Positions 15,757 to 24,305 of a stretch of DNA of 64,000 nucleotides are shown here, piece by piece; positions within the stretch are counted from its first letter, which is position 1, and the number at the start of each line of letters is the position of its first letter. The translations under genes and the position numbers were made by a program. The stretch lies in assembly GCA_900317325.1 (NCBI GenBank), contig ONGE01000014.1, forward strand, positions 43,896 through 107,895. The letters run 5' to 3'. The notes below the pieces were generated by a model that did not search any database, had not been told where the DNA came from, and saw only the letters and a program-made list of their open reading frames with translations. Source of the DNA: an uncultured Prevotellaceae bacterium. Lineage in GTDB: Bacteria > Bacteroidota > Bacteroidia > Bacteroidales > Muribaculaceae.

Positions 15757-17658
15757 CTATCTTGCGGGATAGCGTGAATTGACCGCGTGCACCATCCAGT
15801 TATCGGGGAAATGCGACGTCTCAGGCTGCTGCTCGGGGGCAGTGCCCTTGATGCGCTCGTCATCCATCACCAGCAGACCGATGGCACGTGTCATCAAGAT
15901 GTCGTCGTGCTTGCCCGGTCGAGCCTCGTAGTGCCCGTTGTGCTCCTGATAGTCACGCATCTCGTTCACCGCATCGATGTCACGCTCGATGTAGCTGCCG
16001 TCACGCACCGACCTGATCAGTGCCGTGATGGCGGCGCGCTTGGTCTTGACATTGGTGTGGAAGCCCAGCTGCTTGCCGTCGCGCTTGTACACCAGTCCGT
16101 AGCAGCGGTGCACCCGTTGCAAGATATACTCGCTCTCGCCCGCACGTGCCGCCTCGTTGATGAGCGTATTGCTCTCGATGACCAACGGTGCCGAGTTGTA
16201 GTACAGGGCCAGCTGCATCGACTTCCATCCCAGCTGGTCGTGGTCGATGTGGCCGCGCCACTGGGCGACGATGGCGGGTTGTCGCGAGGTGTCGGCCATG
16301 CGCCACACGGCAATCACCGAGTAGTCACTGCCCTCGCTGCGGCCGCCCACATCAACCACGACGACATAGTGCACCTTGACGGCTCGGCCCACCTCGGGAT
16401 ACTCCCACACCTTGAGCAGACCGTTGCTGGCTTGCACCAGATGCACGTTACGCTTGGCCTCAAAGCCGCTGTCCCCGTCGGCCTGGATGTCGCCTTTCAA
16501 CACCGGGGCCAGCGTGCAGTTCCTCTCCATGGCGTCGAGGTGTTCCCTCGCGAACGGATTGCTGCCCGTCGTGGCAAAGGCCTCGCTCGCCGTGCCGGGA
16601 TACTCGGCCATCATCAGTTCGTGGGTGCGATATTCCTTGCGCTTGGTGTGATACCAGTTGATCTGCTCCAGCGTGCAACCGTCTTTCCACAATTGGTGCT
16701 CATACTCGTCCATCTCCTGCCACAGCGCCAAGGGGTCATCAACGGGATGGCGATAGATGCCTATCTCATGCCACGGCACGAACACCGGTTCCTTGTCGCT
16801 GTGTTCCCCGCAGGCACGCAGCCACTCGTCGTGAAAGAAGTCGCCCACGCCGTTGGCTGTGGACTCGAGCACAACGACGGTCTCGGGTTTCAGCGCCACG
16901 CTGCCGCACACGCTGCGCACCACGTCGTCGGGGCTGTGCATCGCGCTCTCCTTCCAGTAAGCCACCTCGCTCAGGTGGGCCATCGCGATGTCGTAGCCAC
17001 GTGCCGCATCCTCGCTGCGCGCGCTGCCCGTGAGCACGAGGCAGTCGCGGGACTCGATTTGCTGCACGTTGGGCTGTCCCTCCAGTTTGCTGAACTGCGG
17101 CATCGGTTCGTCGTCATCAAGCAGTTCCTTGGGGTAATGGCGCAGCAGCAGGTTGTACATGCGCTTCAGGCTCTTGCTCGTCACGTGCAGGTGGCCGCAG
17201 ATGAGGCTGTTCCATCCCTTGTGGCGCACCAGTTGCATCCAGGCCATGTACATCTGCACCAGCGTTGAGCCGCCCCACTGACGCGCCTTGAGCAAAATCA
17301 CGCGCACGGGGCGTCCGGCAATGCGCTGCTCTTCCATCACCGCCAGCAGGCGGCGCTGCGGACGGTTCAGAATCAGGGGGACGTTCCTGGCCGTCATCTT
17401 GTCCTTGATGGTCGCGCAACGCACACACCAGTACTCAAAGTCCTCCACAATGCGGCGCCGCTCCTGTTCCAGGGGGTCCAGCGACAAGTAGTCGGGGCTG
17501 CGGGCAAGCACCGCCGCAGGGATGAGGTTGCCGCCCGCTTGCACGCGCTCGCCGCAGCACCCCACCCCGGTCAACGGATCGTAGCGGTCCTCGTCGAGCT
17601 GGGCCTGGCGGCGCGCATTCTCGTCCAAAATCTCATTTAAATATAATGTGTTTTCCAT
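15757..17658 (-). CDS. terL: Phage-type terminase large subunit (ATPase/nuclease)
   Basis: A 633-residue DNA-packaging motor-type protein with both catalytic halves. The ATPase has a Walker A-like loop KARQWGGST (124-132), a Walker B-type strand with catalytic Glu (AMAHLSEVAYW, 225-235, Glu231) and a coupling motif STANG (266-270). The RNase H-like nuclease has Asp436 (VVVVDVGG), an IESN strand (494-497) and the late acidic pair Asp585/Asp586 (KHDDIL). All key residues look intact. No portal, capsid, protease or small terminase lies nearby. The only phage-like neighbour is the propeller protein upstream on the same strand, so this is either a domesticated pair or a relic under selection. Confidence 0.85.
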   Translation of the reverse strand: MENTLYLNEILDENARRQAQLDEDRYDPLTGVGCCGERVQAGGNLIPAAVLARSPDYLSLDPLEQERRRIVEDFEYWCVRCATIKDKMTARNVPLILNRPQRRLLAVMEEQRIAGRPVRVILLKARQWGGSTLVQMYMAWMQLVRHKGWNSLICGHLHVTSKSLKRMYNLLLRHYPKELLDDDEPMPQFSKLEGQPNVQQIESRDCLVLTGSARSEDAARGYDIAMAHLSEVAYWKESAMHSPDDVVRSVCGSVALKPETVVVLESTANGVGDFFHDEWLRACGEHSDKEPVFVPWHEIGIYRHPVDDPLALWQEMDEYEHQLWKDGCTLEQINWYHTKRKEYRTHELMMAEYPGTASEAFATTGSNPFAREHLDAMERNCTLAPVLKGDIQADGDSGFEAKRNVHLVQASNGLLKVWEYPEVGRAVKVHYVVVVDVGGRSEGSDYSVIAVWRMADTSRQPAIVAQWRGHIDHDQLGWKSMQLALYYNSAPLVIESNTLINEAARAGESEYILQRVHRCYGLVYKRDGKQLGFHTNVKTKRAAITALIRSVRDGSYIERDIDAVNEMRDYQEHNGHYEARPGKHDDILMTRAIGLLVMDDERIKGTAPEQQPETSHFPDNWMVHAVNSRYPAR

Positions 17659-17693
17659 GTTACATTTCTCAAACTATTAGTTACCAACTGTCA

Positions 17694-17935
17694 TCCGCAC
17701 ACTGGCCTCCACCCACGACTGAATCGGGATTGCTCGCGAGGGCTCGCAAGAAATCAAAAGAAAACCGTTTAATTATCATCCGCCTCCGACAATGGAGGCG
17801 GATGCCTCTTTAACCTTTAACCTGCTCGCGCTAGCGAGCATCTCTCTACACTCTACACGCTCGCGCCAGCGAGCTCCTCCACCGCTCACGCAGTGAGCGT
17901 CCTCCACTGCTCGCGCCAGCGAGCAAATCTAGCGA
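17694..17935. repeat. Dispersed intergenic repeat, family A copy 2 (reverse orientation)
   Basis: Reverse-oriented relative to the other copies: GATTGCTCGCGAGGGCTCGC then AAGAAATCAAAAG, a CATCCGCCTCC...GGAGGCGGATG pair, CTTTAACCTTTAACC, and a run of palindromes (GCTCGCGCTAGCGAGC, GCTCGCGCCAGCGAGC twice, CCGCTCACGCAGTGAGCG). It sits between the terminase and the propeller gene and touches the latter's stop codon. Confidence 0.82.
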
Positions 17936-19920
17936 ATATAAAGGAGTGTGGGAAGCAGCAAGGTGCCGCTTCGGGCTGTTCCCGTCACCTGCAATCGGAG
18001 TGTGCGGGCACGCACCGCCATGGGTGCTGTCGCCAGCGGCTGGTCGATGTCGCCACTCACGGTGACGGCACTCACCTCGCAATTCTGCGACAAGATCCCG
18101 CGCTGGCCGTTCACCTTGAGCGTCAAGTCGGTCGCCTGGCCGCTCACATGCCACACCACGCGCCCCAATGATTTGCCCAACAGCGGATTCAACGCGATGG
18201 GATGGCTGCACCATGCCACGGACATCGACGACGCCTGTTCCTGCTCCAGATCGAGCAATGTGCCGTCGGCGGTCACGGCCACGGCATGACGCGGGTCGCA
18301 ATAGAGTTGTGCGGCATCGACGGTGCGCTCGCTCATCGCGCCGCTCGTCATCACCGCCACGGGGTTGCCCGAGGCGGGCAGCAGCCACAACTCGTCATGG
18401 GCAGGACACCACGCCAGCGCACGGCAATCCACGCCACGATGCACGACACTCACCTGGGCTCCCGAGAGGCGACACAGGTGGCCGTGCCGCGAGACGAACC
18501 ACACGTCGCGCCACGCCTCAACGGGCGTGACACCGGCTGCGACAACGGTGCGGTCAACCAGACGTGCCTCGCCTAGCGTGCCGGTGGCACTCTGCGGGAT
18601 GGCATAGATGCCGTCGTCGGTGAACACATACACCGGATAACGGCCAAAGCCGCCCGAGTACAAGGAACGCGTCACCACGGCGACGGCCAGCGGTGATGCC
18701 CCAAGCACGCTGCGGCGGTGCGACTCGACAAGGGCATTGCCGGGCGCACTCACCACCACATCGCCCTTGACGGTGCAGCAATACAGGCGCCCGCCGGCGC
18801 TTGTCGAGCACACCACGCCCTGCTGCGACGGCAAGCGGCCGATAGCGGCACACTGTGCGACTGTCAGCGTCAAGGCCTGGGTGGGCGCTTCAAAGTCATC
18901 GCCCGTGAGATGAGCGGCAGCGGGTGCCGTGGCCACCAGGCGCCACGACGAGGCGGCCAATTCCTGGCTGATGGCAACCGACGAACGGCGCGAGAGGCCC
19001 ATCTCAAGCAGGTACTCTCGGCCGCCGGTAGTGCGCGTGAGGCAACGGTAATCGAGCACCTGGACCGAACTCAGCAGCGTAGCCTCGCGGGTGACCAGCA
19101 CATCAATGCTCTTGATGAGCGGCAGCCACTCGGCGGCGATGTCGCTCGTCACTGTGATGTCCAGCCCATAATGGGCCAGCGACATCGTCGTCGTTTCGGT
19201 GCCCGTAAAACCCGAGCCGCCGCTCTCGACAAGCGCGGTGACGCGGCTGGCATTGGCCACGGTAAGGTCGCCCAGACGCACCGGCTCACTCATCCACAGG
19301 TAACTGTCGTCATGCAATCGCACGGCCCAGCGCGCCAGCAACGGAGCGCTGTAGCGCCCCATGGCCGCGATGTCGGCCATGGCGGCGTTCCATGTGTTGC
19401 GCAGCAGGGCGGTGAGGCCCGTGACATCGGCACTGGTCAACGGGGCGTGCCACTGTTGATAGGGTTCGGCAAAGGTGTAGGCAGGCAGTTCAATCGACAC
19501 GCTTGATGTCGTCTCGCCCAACGTCACACCAGGCAGCGCGGCTGCGGGATCGAGCACCCGCCACACGCCGTCGTGTTGTCTCAGGTAGGTCATCCCGGCA
19601 TCCGTGACAATAACGATGAGGTCTCCGATGACGTGGGCGCCCACAATTTCGCCCGGGACGGTCGTCACGGCCACATTATCGACCTTGACGGTTTGGCCGA
19701 CTGAGGTCACGCGGTGGCCACCGGTCAGCAACAGCAGGCGTTCGCCGGAACCGATCGTTCCGACCACCGTCGGGTCACCTGTCACTTGCAGCGACTGTTC
19801 ACACTCGCGCACATTACGCGCCAGCGAGGCAGCGCCGCGACGTGCCGCCTCGCCGTTGACGAGGGGCACCATGCCTCCGGGAACAACCGGAGGCGCTTGC
19901 GTCAATTGATGTTTCTTCAT
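17929..19920 (-). CDS. Propeller-like phage virion-type protein
   Basis: A 663-residue protein without signal peptide. It begins with a segment (VPGGMVPLVNGEAARRGAASLARNVRECEQSL, split here for length: VPGGMVPLVNGEAARRG / AASLARNVRECEQSL) and then shows many repeated short hydrophobic strands of the type RLLLLTGGHRV, DLIVIVTDAG, YPVYVFTDDGIYAIP, DVWFVSRHGHLCRL and DELWLLPASG, as in beta-propellers. The combination resembles phage neck or DNA-stabilisation/tail-hub proteins (P22 gp10-like or tail tubular type); this is inferred from pattern, not a family match. The gene is bracketed by inverted family A repeats, one touching each end, and shares strand with the terminase gene downstream. A candidate -7 box lies about 415 bases upstream. 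Confidence 0.6.
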   Translation of the reverse strand: MKKHQLTQAPPVVPGGMVPLVNGEAARRGAASLARNVRECEQSLQVTGDPTVVGTIGSGERLLLLTGGHRVTSVGQTVKVDNVAVTTVPGEIVGAHVIGDLIVIVTDAGMTYLRQHDGVWRVLDPAAALPGVTLGETTSSVSIELPAYTFAEPYQQWHAPLTSADVTGLTALLRNTWNAAMADIAAMGRYSAPLLARWAVRLHDDSYLWMSEPVRLGDLTVANASRVTALVESGGSGFTGTETTTMSLAHYGLDITVTSDIAAEWLPLIKSIDVLVTREATLLSSVQVLDYRCLTRTTGGREYLLEMGLSRRSSVAISQELAASSWRLVATAPAAAHLTGDDFEAPTQALTLTVAQCAAIGRLPSQQGVVCSTSAGGRLYCCTVKGDVVVSAPGNALVESHRRSVLGASPLAVAVVTRSLYSGGFGRYPVYVFTDDGIYAIPQSATGTLGEARLVDRTVVAAGVTPVEAWRDVWFVSRHGHLCRLSGAQVSVVHRGVDCRALAWCPAHDELWLLPASGNPVAVMTSGAMSERTVDAAQLYCDPRHAVAVTADGTLLDLEQEQASSMSVAWCSHPIALNPLLGKSLGRVVWHVSGQATDLTLKVNGQRGILSQNCEVSAVTVSGDIDQPLATAPMAVRARTLRLQVTGTARSGTLLLPTLLYIR

Positions 19921-19923
19921 GGT

Positions 19924-20335
19924 TCTTAAATGCTCGCGTTGCGAGCAGGTTAATTGTTATTCTTGCTCGCGTTGCGAGCAGGTTAAAGGTTAATGGTTAA
20001 AGGTTAAAGAGGCATCCGCAGTGATGCTCGCGTTGCGAGCAGTGGAGGGCGCTCACTGAGTGAGCGGTGGAGGTGCTCGCTAGCGCTAGCAGGTTAATGG
20101 TTAATGGTTAAAGGTTAAAGAGGTATCCGCTTCCGTTGTCAATGACGGGGTGCGCATGCCAATTAAACTATTCTTTTGATTTCTTGCGAGCCCTAGCGAG
20201 CAATCCCAATTTAGTCGTTGGTGGGGCGGCCACGCCAAGGCGAGGCCCTACAGCGGATGCCAGCTTGTTTTAGTTGTTTTTTAACTTAGCACCTTAGCGT
20301 CTTGGCGTGGGGCACAGCTGAACTATCGTGTGCAA
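19924..20335. repeat. Dispersed intergenic repeat, family A copy 3
   Basis: The longest copy: three GCTCGCGTTGCGAGC palindromes, a GCTCACTGAGTGAGC palindrome, a GCTCGCTAGCGCTAGC unit, GGTTAATGGTTAAAGG microrepeats, CATCCGC/TATCCGC phrases around TCAATGACGG, TTGATTTCTTGCGAGCC, GGTGGGGCGGCCACGCC and TTAGCACCTTAGCGTCTTGG. It starts at the propeller gene's start codon and, on that strand, would be transcribed as its leader. Confidence 0.85.
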
Positions 20336-20340
20336 AGGTA
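20333..20340 (-). promoter_or_regulatory. Possible -7 box for the phage-type pair
   Basis: TACCTTTG on the minus strand, just downstream of the terminator that ends the neighbouring dockerin gene. No -33 TTG at normal spacing. If used, it gives the propeller gene a repeat-filled leader of about 400 bases. Confidence 0.35.
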
Positions 20341-20386
20341 TGTTGCGGGGATTGCTGTGCGCCAGTGCAAAAAGCACAGCAGGGAA

Positions 20387-20422
20387 CAAAAAACAGGACA
20401 GGGCCCGTAACGGGTCCTGTCC
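20387..20422 (-). terminator. Terminator of the dockerin protein gene
   Basis: A 12-bp stem (GGACAGGGCCCG/CGGGTCCTGTCC, one G-U) at 20396-20422. On the minus strand it is followed by a T-rich run (complement of 20386-20393). A second hairpin GCTGTGC...GCACAGC lies at 20354-20380. Confidence 0.8.
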
Positions 20423-20467
20423 CTTTTCACTTTTATAATCTTTCTAGACTGTTAAGTCGGTGCAAGA

Positions 20468-22096
20468 TTACTGAGCCATAACCATGCTAATCAGCAAGGT
20501 GACGTCGGTTACGTTGATAGTACCGTCACCGTTCATGTCGGCGTTGTCAGCATTGATAGTCGAGAAGTTCTCGCTCATCACAGCGCTGATCAAGGTAGTA
20601 ACGTCGGTGATGTTAACAATACCATTGTCATCAACGTCACCAGGCATGCCTCCCTCGAGAGCGGGGATAAGGATCTCGGTTTGAACAACGTTGGACTCAT
20701 GCTTGCCATAAGCCTGAGCAATAGCCATAACGGTTACGGTCTGATCCTCTTCGGTACGTGCGATGGTATAGGGGCTCTCAACATATTCGCCATTAACGGT
20801 CATCAAGTACTGAGCACCTTCCTCAACCTCGAGAGTGATAACAACAGCCTCGTCAGTTACATCGTAGTTGATCACGGGATCAGCGGTGGTGCCAACCATG
20901 AAGAAGTCACCGTCGGTGAAGTTCAGCACGTTGTTAATCATCGGATAATAGCTCAGGGTGTACCACGAACCATTCAAACCAGCCCAACGCTGCCAGGTCA
21001 TTGAATCCCACTTGATAGCGTCAGCTTCCACGGTACCAACAATAGTGTCAAGGTTCCAGAACTCATAACCATCTGACCAATCATATGCAGCATATGCAGA
21101 CTGAAGGTCCTCAATATCACCAGTACCAACAACCTGCGGATAGAGGTTCATCGTGCCATCCTCGTTGATGTTGATCTCTACGCCACGATAGCCAAACTGA
21201 TACAAGTTCCATACATAAGCGGTGTCAGCATCCTGGAACATGTAAACCTTTTTGTTGTAGGTATCACCAGCGCCCTGAGAGTTCGTAGCGGTATAGGTGT
21301 GAAGACCATTCGGAGTCATCAGGTAGGTGTTGTAAATGAAATCGGTTACGCGGCCAGCAACGGTGTCATAAGTTACGTTCTCACTACCATTTCTGATTGT
21401 TCTGATCTTTTGGTAGTCAGTCTCAAAAACAACCCATCCACCAGGAATGCTGATGGTACCATCCTCATAAAGGGAACCCTGCAGATTGGCGTACAGATCG
21501 CCATCCTCTTCGAATAAGGCATCGGCATTGAGGAGCTCAACGAAATACTCGGTCTCGGTAATGGTCGTGGTCTTACCACTTGTAGTGGTATCAGCCTCAA
21601 AACCGCTCAACAGCTCACCAGCTTCCATCTCGACAGTCTTGTTGGCATAGTCAACATCGATGACGAAGGGGATACCAGTGAAATACATGAAGCTGTTGTA
21701 CTTGTTATCACCGATCTTCTCGAGAGAGCCATCCCAGCCACCCTGGCAGTAGTTACCAGTCAGTACCAGAGCTCCACTATCGTTCAAATCATAGGCTACT
21801 AAGAAAACAAGCTTCTCAGCAAGAACATTGTCCTCAGTTACGCGACGAGGAGCCTTCCTCATCATCAGGTTGTCGTTGGGAGTCAGGTTCCTCTCAGCGA
21901 AGAACTTCTGAACTGACATCACATTCTTTTGGCCCTGCATCACAGGAGCAGTGAACTGGTTAGCCAGCGTGTTGCTCTTCAGTACCATGGCCTTCTGGGC
22001 TTTACCCTCGTCCATCTTGGCAGTGTTCACGTGGGGCACAGCAGCCATCGAAGTCAACGCTGCGCTCACAAACAAAAGTGCTAAAAATTTCTTCAT
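20468..22096 (-). CDS. Secreted protein with C-terminal dockerin type I domain
   Basis: A 542-residue exported protein. The signal peptide is MKKFLALLFVSAALTSMA. The middle (about 100-400) is a beta-rich region of unknown family with short repeats of the GNYCQGGWDG and NKYNSFMYF type. A small beta-sandwich-like domain follows (about 410-480, ending in TEILIP). The last 61 residues hold two calcium-binding dockerin repeats, DVDDNGIVNITD (487-498) and DMNGDGTINVTD (520-531), each followed by a TxLI helix. Dockerins bind cohesins in clostridial cellulosomes. In gut Bacteroidales such domains are common at C-termini and no cohesin is known here, so calcium-dependent folding or anchoring is inferred. 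Confidence 0.85.
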   Translation of the reverse strand: MKKFLALLFVSAALTSMAAVPHVNTAKMDEGKAQKAMVLKSNTLANQFTAPVMQGQKNVMSVQKFFAERNLTPNDNLMMRKAPRRVTEDNVLAEKLVFLVAYDLNDSGALVLTGNYCQGGWDGSLEKIGDNKYNSFMYFTGIPFVIDVDYANKTVEMEAGELLSGFEADTTTSGKTTTITETEYFVELLNADALFEEDGDLYANLQGSLYEDGTISIPGGWVVFETDYQKIRTIRNGSENVTYDTVAGRVTDFIYNTYLMTPNGLHTYTATNSQGAGDTYNKKVYMFQDADTAYVWNLYQFGYRGVEININEDGTMNLYPQVVGTGDIEDLQSAYAAYDWSDGYEFWNLDTIVGTVEADAIKWDSMTWQRWAGLNGSWYTLSYYPMINNVLNFTDGDFFMVGTTADPVINYDVTDEAVVITLEVEEGAQYLMTVNGEYVESPYTIARTEEDQTVTVMAIAQAYGKHESNVVQTEILIPALEGGMPGDVDDNGIVNITDVTTLISAVMSENFSTINADNADMNGDGTINVTDVTLLISMVMAQ

Positions 22097-22230
22097 AAAT
22101 CTGTTAGATTTAAAAAATGTTAATAAAAAGTTGTTAATTAAATATGTAAGTTTTTCGTTAAATTCCAGATTTCAAGACTGGTCTTCATAGAATACCGCTT
22201 TAAGATGAATGTCTGTTTTTTACGATGCGA

Positions 22231-22261
22231 CAAATATACACCCTTTTTCTGGATTCCGCAA
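22231..22261 (-). promoter_or_regulatory. Promoter of the dockerin protein gene
   Basis: Minus strand: TTG at 22261-22259 and TATATTTG at 22238-22231, 20 bases between. The leader is about 130 bases. Confidence 0.7.
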
Positions 22262-22340
22262 CATTTTTACTCAAAAATTACATTTTATCCCACATTATTA
22301 ATAATAAAACGCTTGTTTCCCCATCCCTTTGCTATTTGGG

Positions 22341-22562
22341 ATATGCTCGCTGGCGCGAGCAGGTTAATTGTGATGCTCGCTGACGCGAGCAGGTTAAAGG
22401 TTAATGGTTAATGGTTAAAGAGGAATCCGCCTCCGTTGTCAATGACGGGAGGCGGATGCCAATTAAATGATTTTTTTGATTTCTTGCGAGCCCCAGCGAG
22501 CAATCCCAATTTAACCGTGGGTGGGGCGGCCACGCCAAGGCGAGGCCCTACAGCGAGGATGC
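22341..22562. repeat. Dispersed intergenic repeat, family A copy 4
   Basis: Two palindromes (GCTCGCTGGCGCGAGC and GCTCGCTGACGCGAGC), GGTTAATGGTTAATGG microrepeats, CCGCCTCCGTTGTCAATGAC, TTGATTTCTTGCGAGCCC and GGTGGGGCGGCCACGCC, in the same order and orientation as copy 3. It lies between the DJ-1 gene's 3' end and the dockerin gene's promoter. Confidence 0.83.
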
Positions 22563-22572
22563 CACCTAAGAG

Positions 22573-23124
22573 CTAGGCGAAGAGCATACCTGTGGCAACA
22601 GCGTCGGCAGCAGGCTGGCCCAGGCTCAAAGACACCATCGTCAGGGCGAAAGGCGCAGCAGCAGCGGGACCGTTACCAGTCACCACATTGCCAGCTACAG
22701 CCACCTGAGCGTCAAGCCAGTTGACATCGGGCGTGGGCACCTCCATACCGGGGTAGCACACGGCATCACGGCCGTTGAGCAGACCCAGGGGCTCCAGCAC
22801 CACTGCCGGCGAAGCGCAGATTGCAGCCACCTTGCCGCCGCGCTTGTCCTGAGCCACCAGCTCGCGGCACAGCAACTCGTGAGCCGCCAGGTTGGGCGCT
22901 CCGGGCACGCCACCGGGCAGTACCAGCCACTCGGCATCGCTGTAGTCGTTGTCACTGTACAGGCTGTCGGCCATCACGGTCACCCCATGGGCTCCCGTCA
23001 CCTCCAGACCCTCGTTGATCGACACCGTGGTCACGGGCATCCCCGCACGGCGCATCACGTCAATACTCGTCAAAGCCTCGACCTCTTCAAAGCCATCGGC
23101 CAAAAAAACATAACTCGTCTTCAT
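22573..23124 (-). CDS. DJ-1/PfpI family protein
   Basis: A 183-residue cytosolic protein of the DJ-1/ThiJ/PfpI superfamily. The nucleophile-elbow cysteine is Cys103 in AAICASPA, and the acidic partner is in GFEEVEAL (Glu16 aligns with human DJ-1 Glu18). The start LADGFEEVEALTSIDVMRRAG is very close to the DJ-1/YajL pattern. Members act as redox-sensitive chaperones or glyoxalase/deglycase-like enzymes; which applies here is unknown. It is monocistronic, with a possible -7 box (TAATTTTG, minus strand) at 23206-23199. Confidence 0.93.
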   Translation of the reverse strand: MKTSYVFLADGFEEVEALTSIDVMRRAGMPVTTVSINEGLEVTGAHGVTVMADSLYSDNDYSDAEWLVLPGGVPGAPNLAAHELLCRELVAQDKRGGKVAAICASPAVVLEPLGLLNGRDAVCYPGMEVPTPDVNWLDAQVAVAGNVVTGNGPAAAAPFALTMVSLSLGQPAADAVATGMLFA

Positions 23125-23277
23125 CTCTATTTTTATTATTAAGTTAATACTCGTTTGTTGTCAACAGCAGAGTCAGGCAATTTAACCTGTTCACACCTCA
23201 AAATTACCCCCTTTTGGCGAGAAATCGGGCCATTTTCAAAAAAAAATGACATTTTTTGAAAAAAAAGTGCGATTTTT

Positions 23278-23308
23278 TTTGGTAGTTCCAAAAATAGCAG
23301 TACCTTTG
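23278..23308 (+). promoter_or_regulatory. Promoter of tRNA-Val
   Basis: TTTG at 23278-23281 and TACCTTTG at 23301-23308 with 19 bases between: a textbook Bacteroidetes promoter about 20 bases before the mature tRNA 5' end. Confidence 0.85.
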
Positions 23309-23328
23309 CATCGCTTTTGACAACTCAT

Positions 23329-23403
23329 GGGCAGTTAGCGCAGTTGGTTCAGAGCATCTGCCTTACAAGCAGAGGGTCGGGGGTTCGAATCCCTCACTGC
23401 CCA
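23329..23403 (+). tRNA. tRNA-Val (anticodon UAC)
   Basis: Full cloverleaf: acceptor arms GGGCAGT/ACTGCCC, D-arm GCGC...GAGC, anticodon stem TCTGC/GCAGA with loop CTTACAA (anticodon TAC at 23364-23366), and T-arm GGGGG-TTCGAAT-CCCTC. The discriminator is A; the next bases are CCC, so a full 3' CCA is not encoded. Confidence 0.96.
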
Positions 23404-23656
23404 CCCAAGACGGTTCAGCACTCAGGTGCCGGGCCGTTTTTCTTTTCTCCCCCACCACTTGTTCAAACATCTTTAACAACTGTAAACAACTCAAACAACA
23501 ATCTTTTTTAATGTCAACAACATCATTCATAATAAAAGCTGTTCATGTTGTTTGATAGAATCATGTTGTTTGATAAAAAAAGTAAAGTTGTATGAAAAAG
23601 TGGGGCTGTTTCAAAAATCCTGTGTAACTTTGGGGTTTGAAACAAAAAAAGCAGAC

Positions 23657-24250
23657 ATGACTATGAACAAGAACATACTGGCCGTTGTGCTCATCATCGC
23701 CTGCGCTATCACGGGCTCGGCCCAGGTGCGCCTCGGCGTGCGCGGCGGCGTCACGCTGAGCAAGCTGCGCTTTGACCGCAACATCATCGACAGCGACAAC
23801 CGCGTGGGCTACACTGCCGGCCTCGTGCTCGACCTGAACATCCCCGTTGTGGGACTCGGCGTCGAGGCATCGGCCATGTACACCCACCGCACTAACCGCC
23901 TCACCGACGGCAACATCCTGTTCAAGCGGCATTTCATCGATGTCCCAGTGTATGCCCGCTACCGCATGACGCTGCCCAGCATCGAGCACGTGGTGGCCCC
24001 CATCGTGTTCACCGGGCCCTCGCTCTCGATCTTGTTCGACGAGAACGCGCCCACGACCTACAAAAACAGCAAGACCTGCCTCTCGTGGGACGTGGGTGGT
24101 GGCGTGGACCTGTTCAGGCACCTGAGGGTGACGGCATCCTACGGCATCGGCATCTCCAAGGCCTTGAGCTACATCGACCAGGAATACACGGGCAACAAGG
24201 TGCACGGCAAGGACAAGTACTGGACACTGAGCGCCGCATGGATGTTCTGA
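23657..24250 (+). CDS. PorT-type outer membrane beta-barrel protein (first of pair)
   Basis: A 197-residue exported barrel. The start is set at ATG 23657, which opens a signal peptide (MTMNKNILAVVLIIACAITGSAQ); an in-frame extension to 23552 is AT-rich and contains the promoter box TAACTTTG (23625-23632). After cleavage it shows RLGVRGGVTLSKLRF and alternating strands ending in aromatic residues, with a final DKYWTLSAAWMF, typical of PorT/OMP_b-brl_2 proteins. Function beyond outer-membrane localisation is unknown. It is followed after 55 bases by a second barrel of similar design. Confidence 0.8.
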   Translation: MTMNKNILAVVLIIACAITGSAQVRLGVRGGVTLSKLRFDRNIIDSDNRVGYTAGLVLDLNIPVVGLGVEASAMYTHRTNRLTDGNILFKRHFIDVPVYARYRMTLPSIEHVVAPIVFTGPSLSILFDENAPTTYKNSKTCLSWDVGGGVDLFRHLRVTASYGIGISKALSYIDQEYTGNKVHGKDKYWTLSAAWMF

Positions 24251-24305
24251 GGACGCCCCTAAGCGGCAAAAGCCAACGACAACAACCAAAAACGATAATA
24301 TGACA

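Noticed and set aside
15787-17268. A 493-codon open frame on the plus strand
   Set aside because: Antisense to the terminase gene, whose catalytic motifs are intact.
19924-20335. CRISPR-like array in the palindromic repeat region
   Set aside because: Repeats are short palindromes of changing sequence without regular unique spacers, and no cas genes are present.
23552-23656. Longer start for the first PorT-like protein
   Set aside because: The extension is AT-rich, overlaps a promoter box and would bury the signal peptide.
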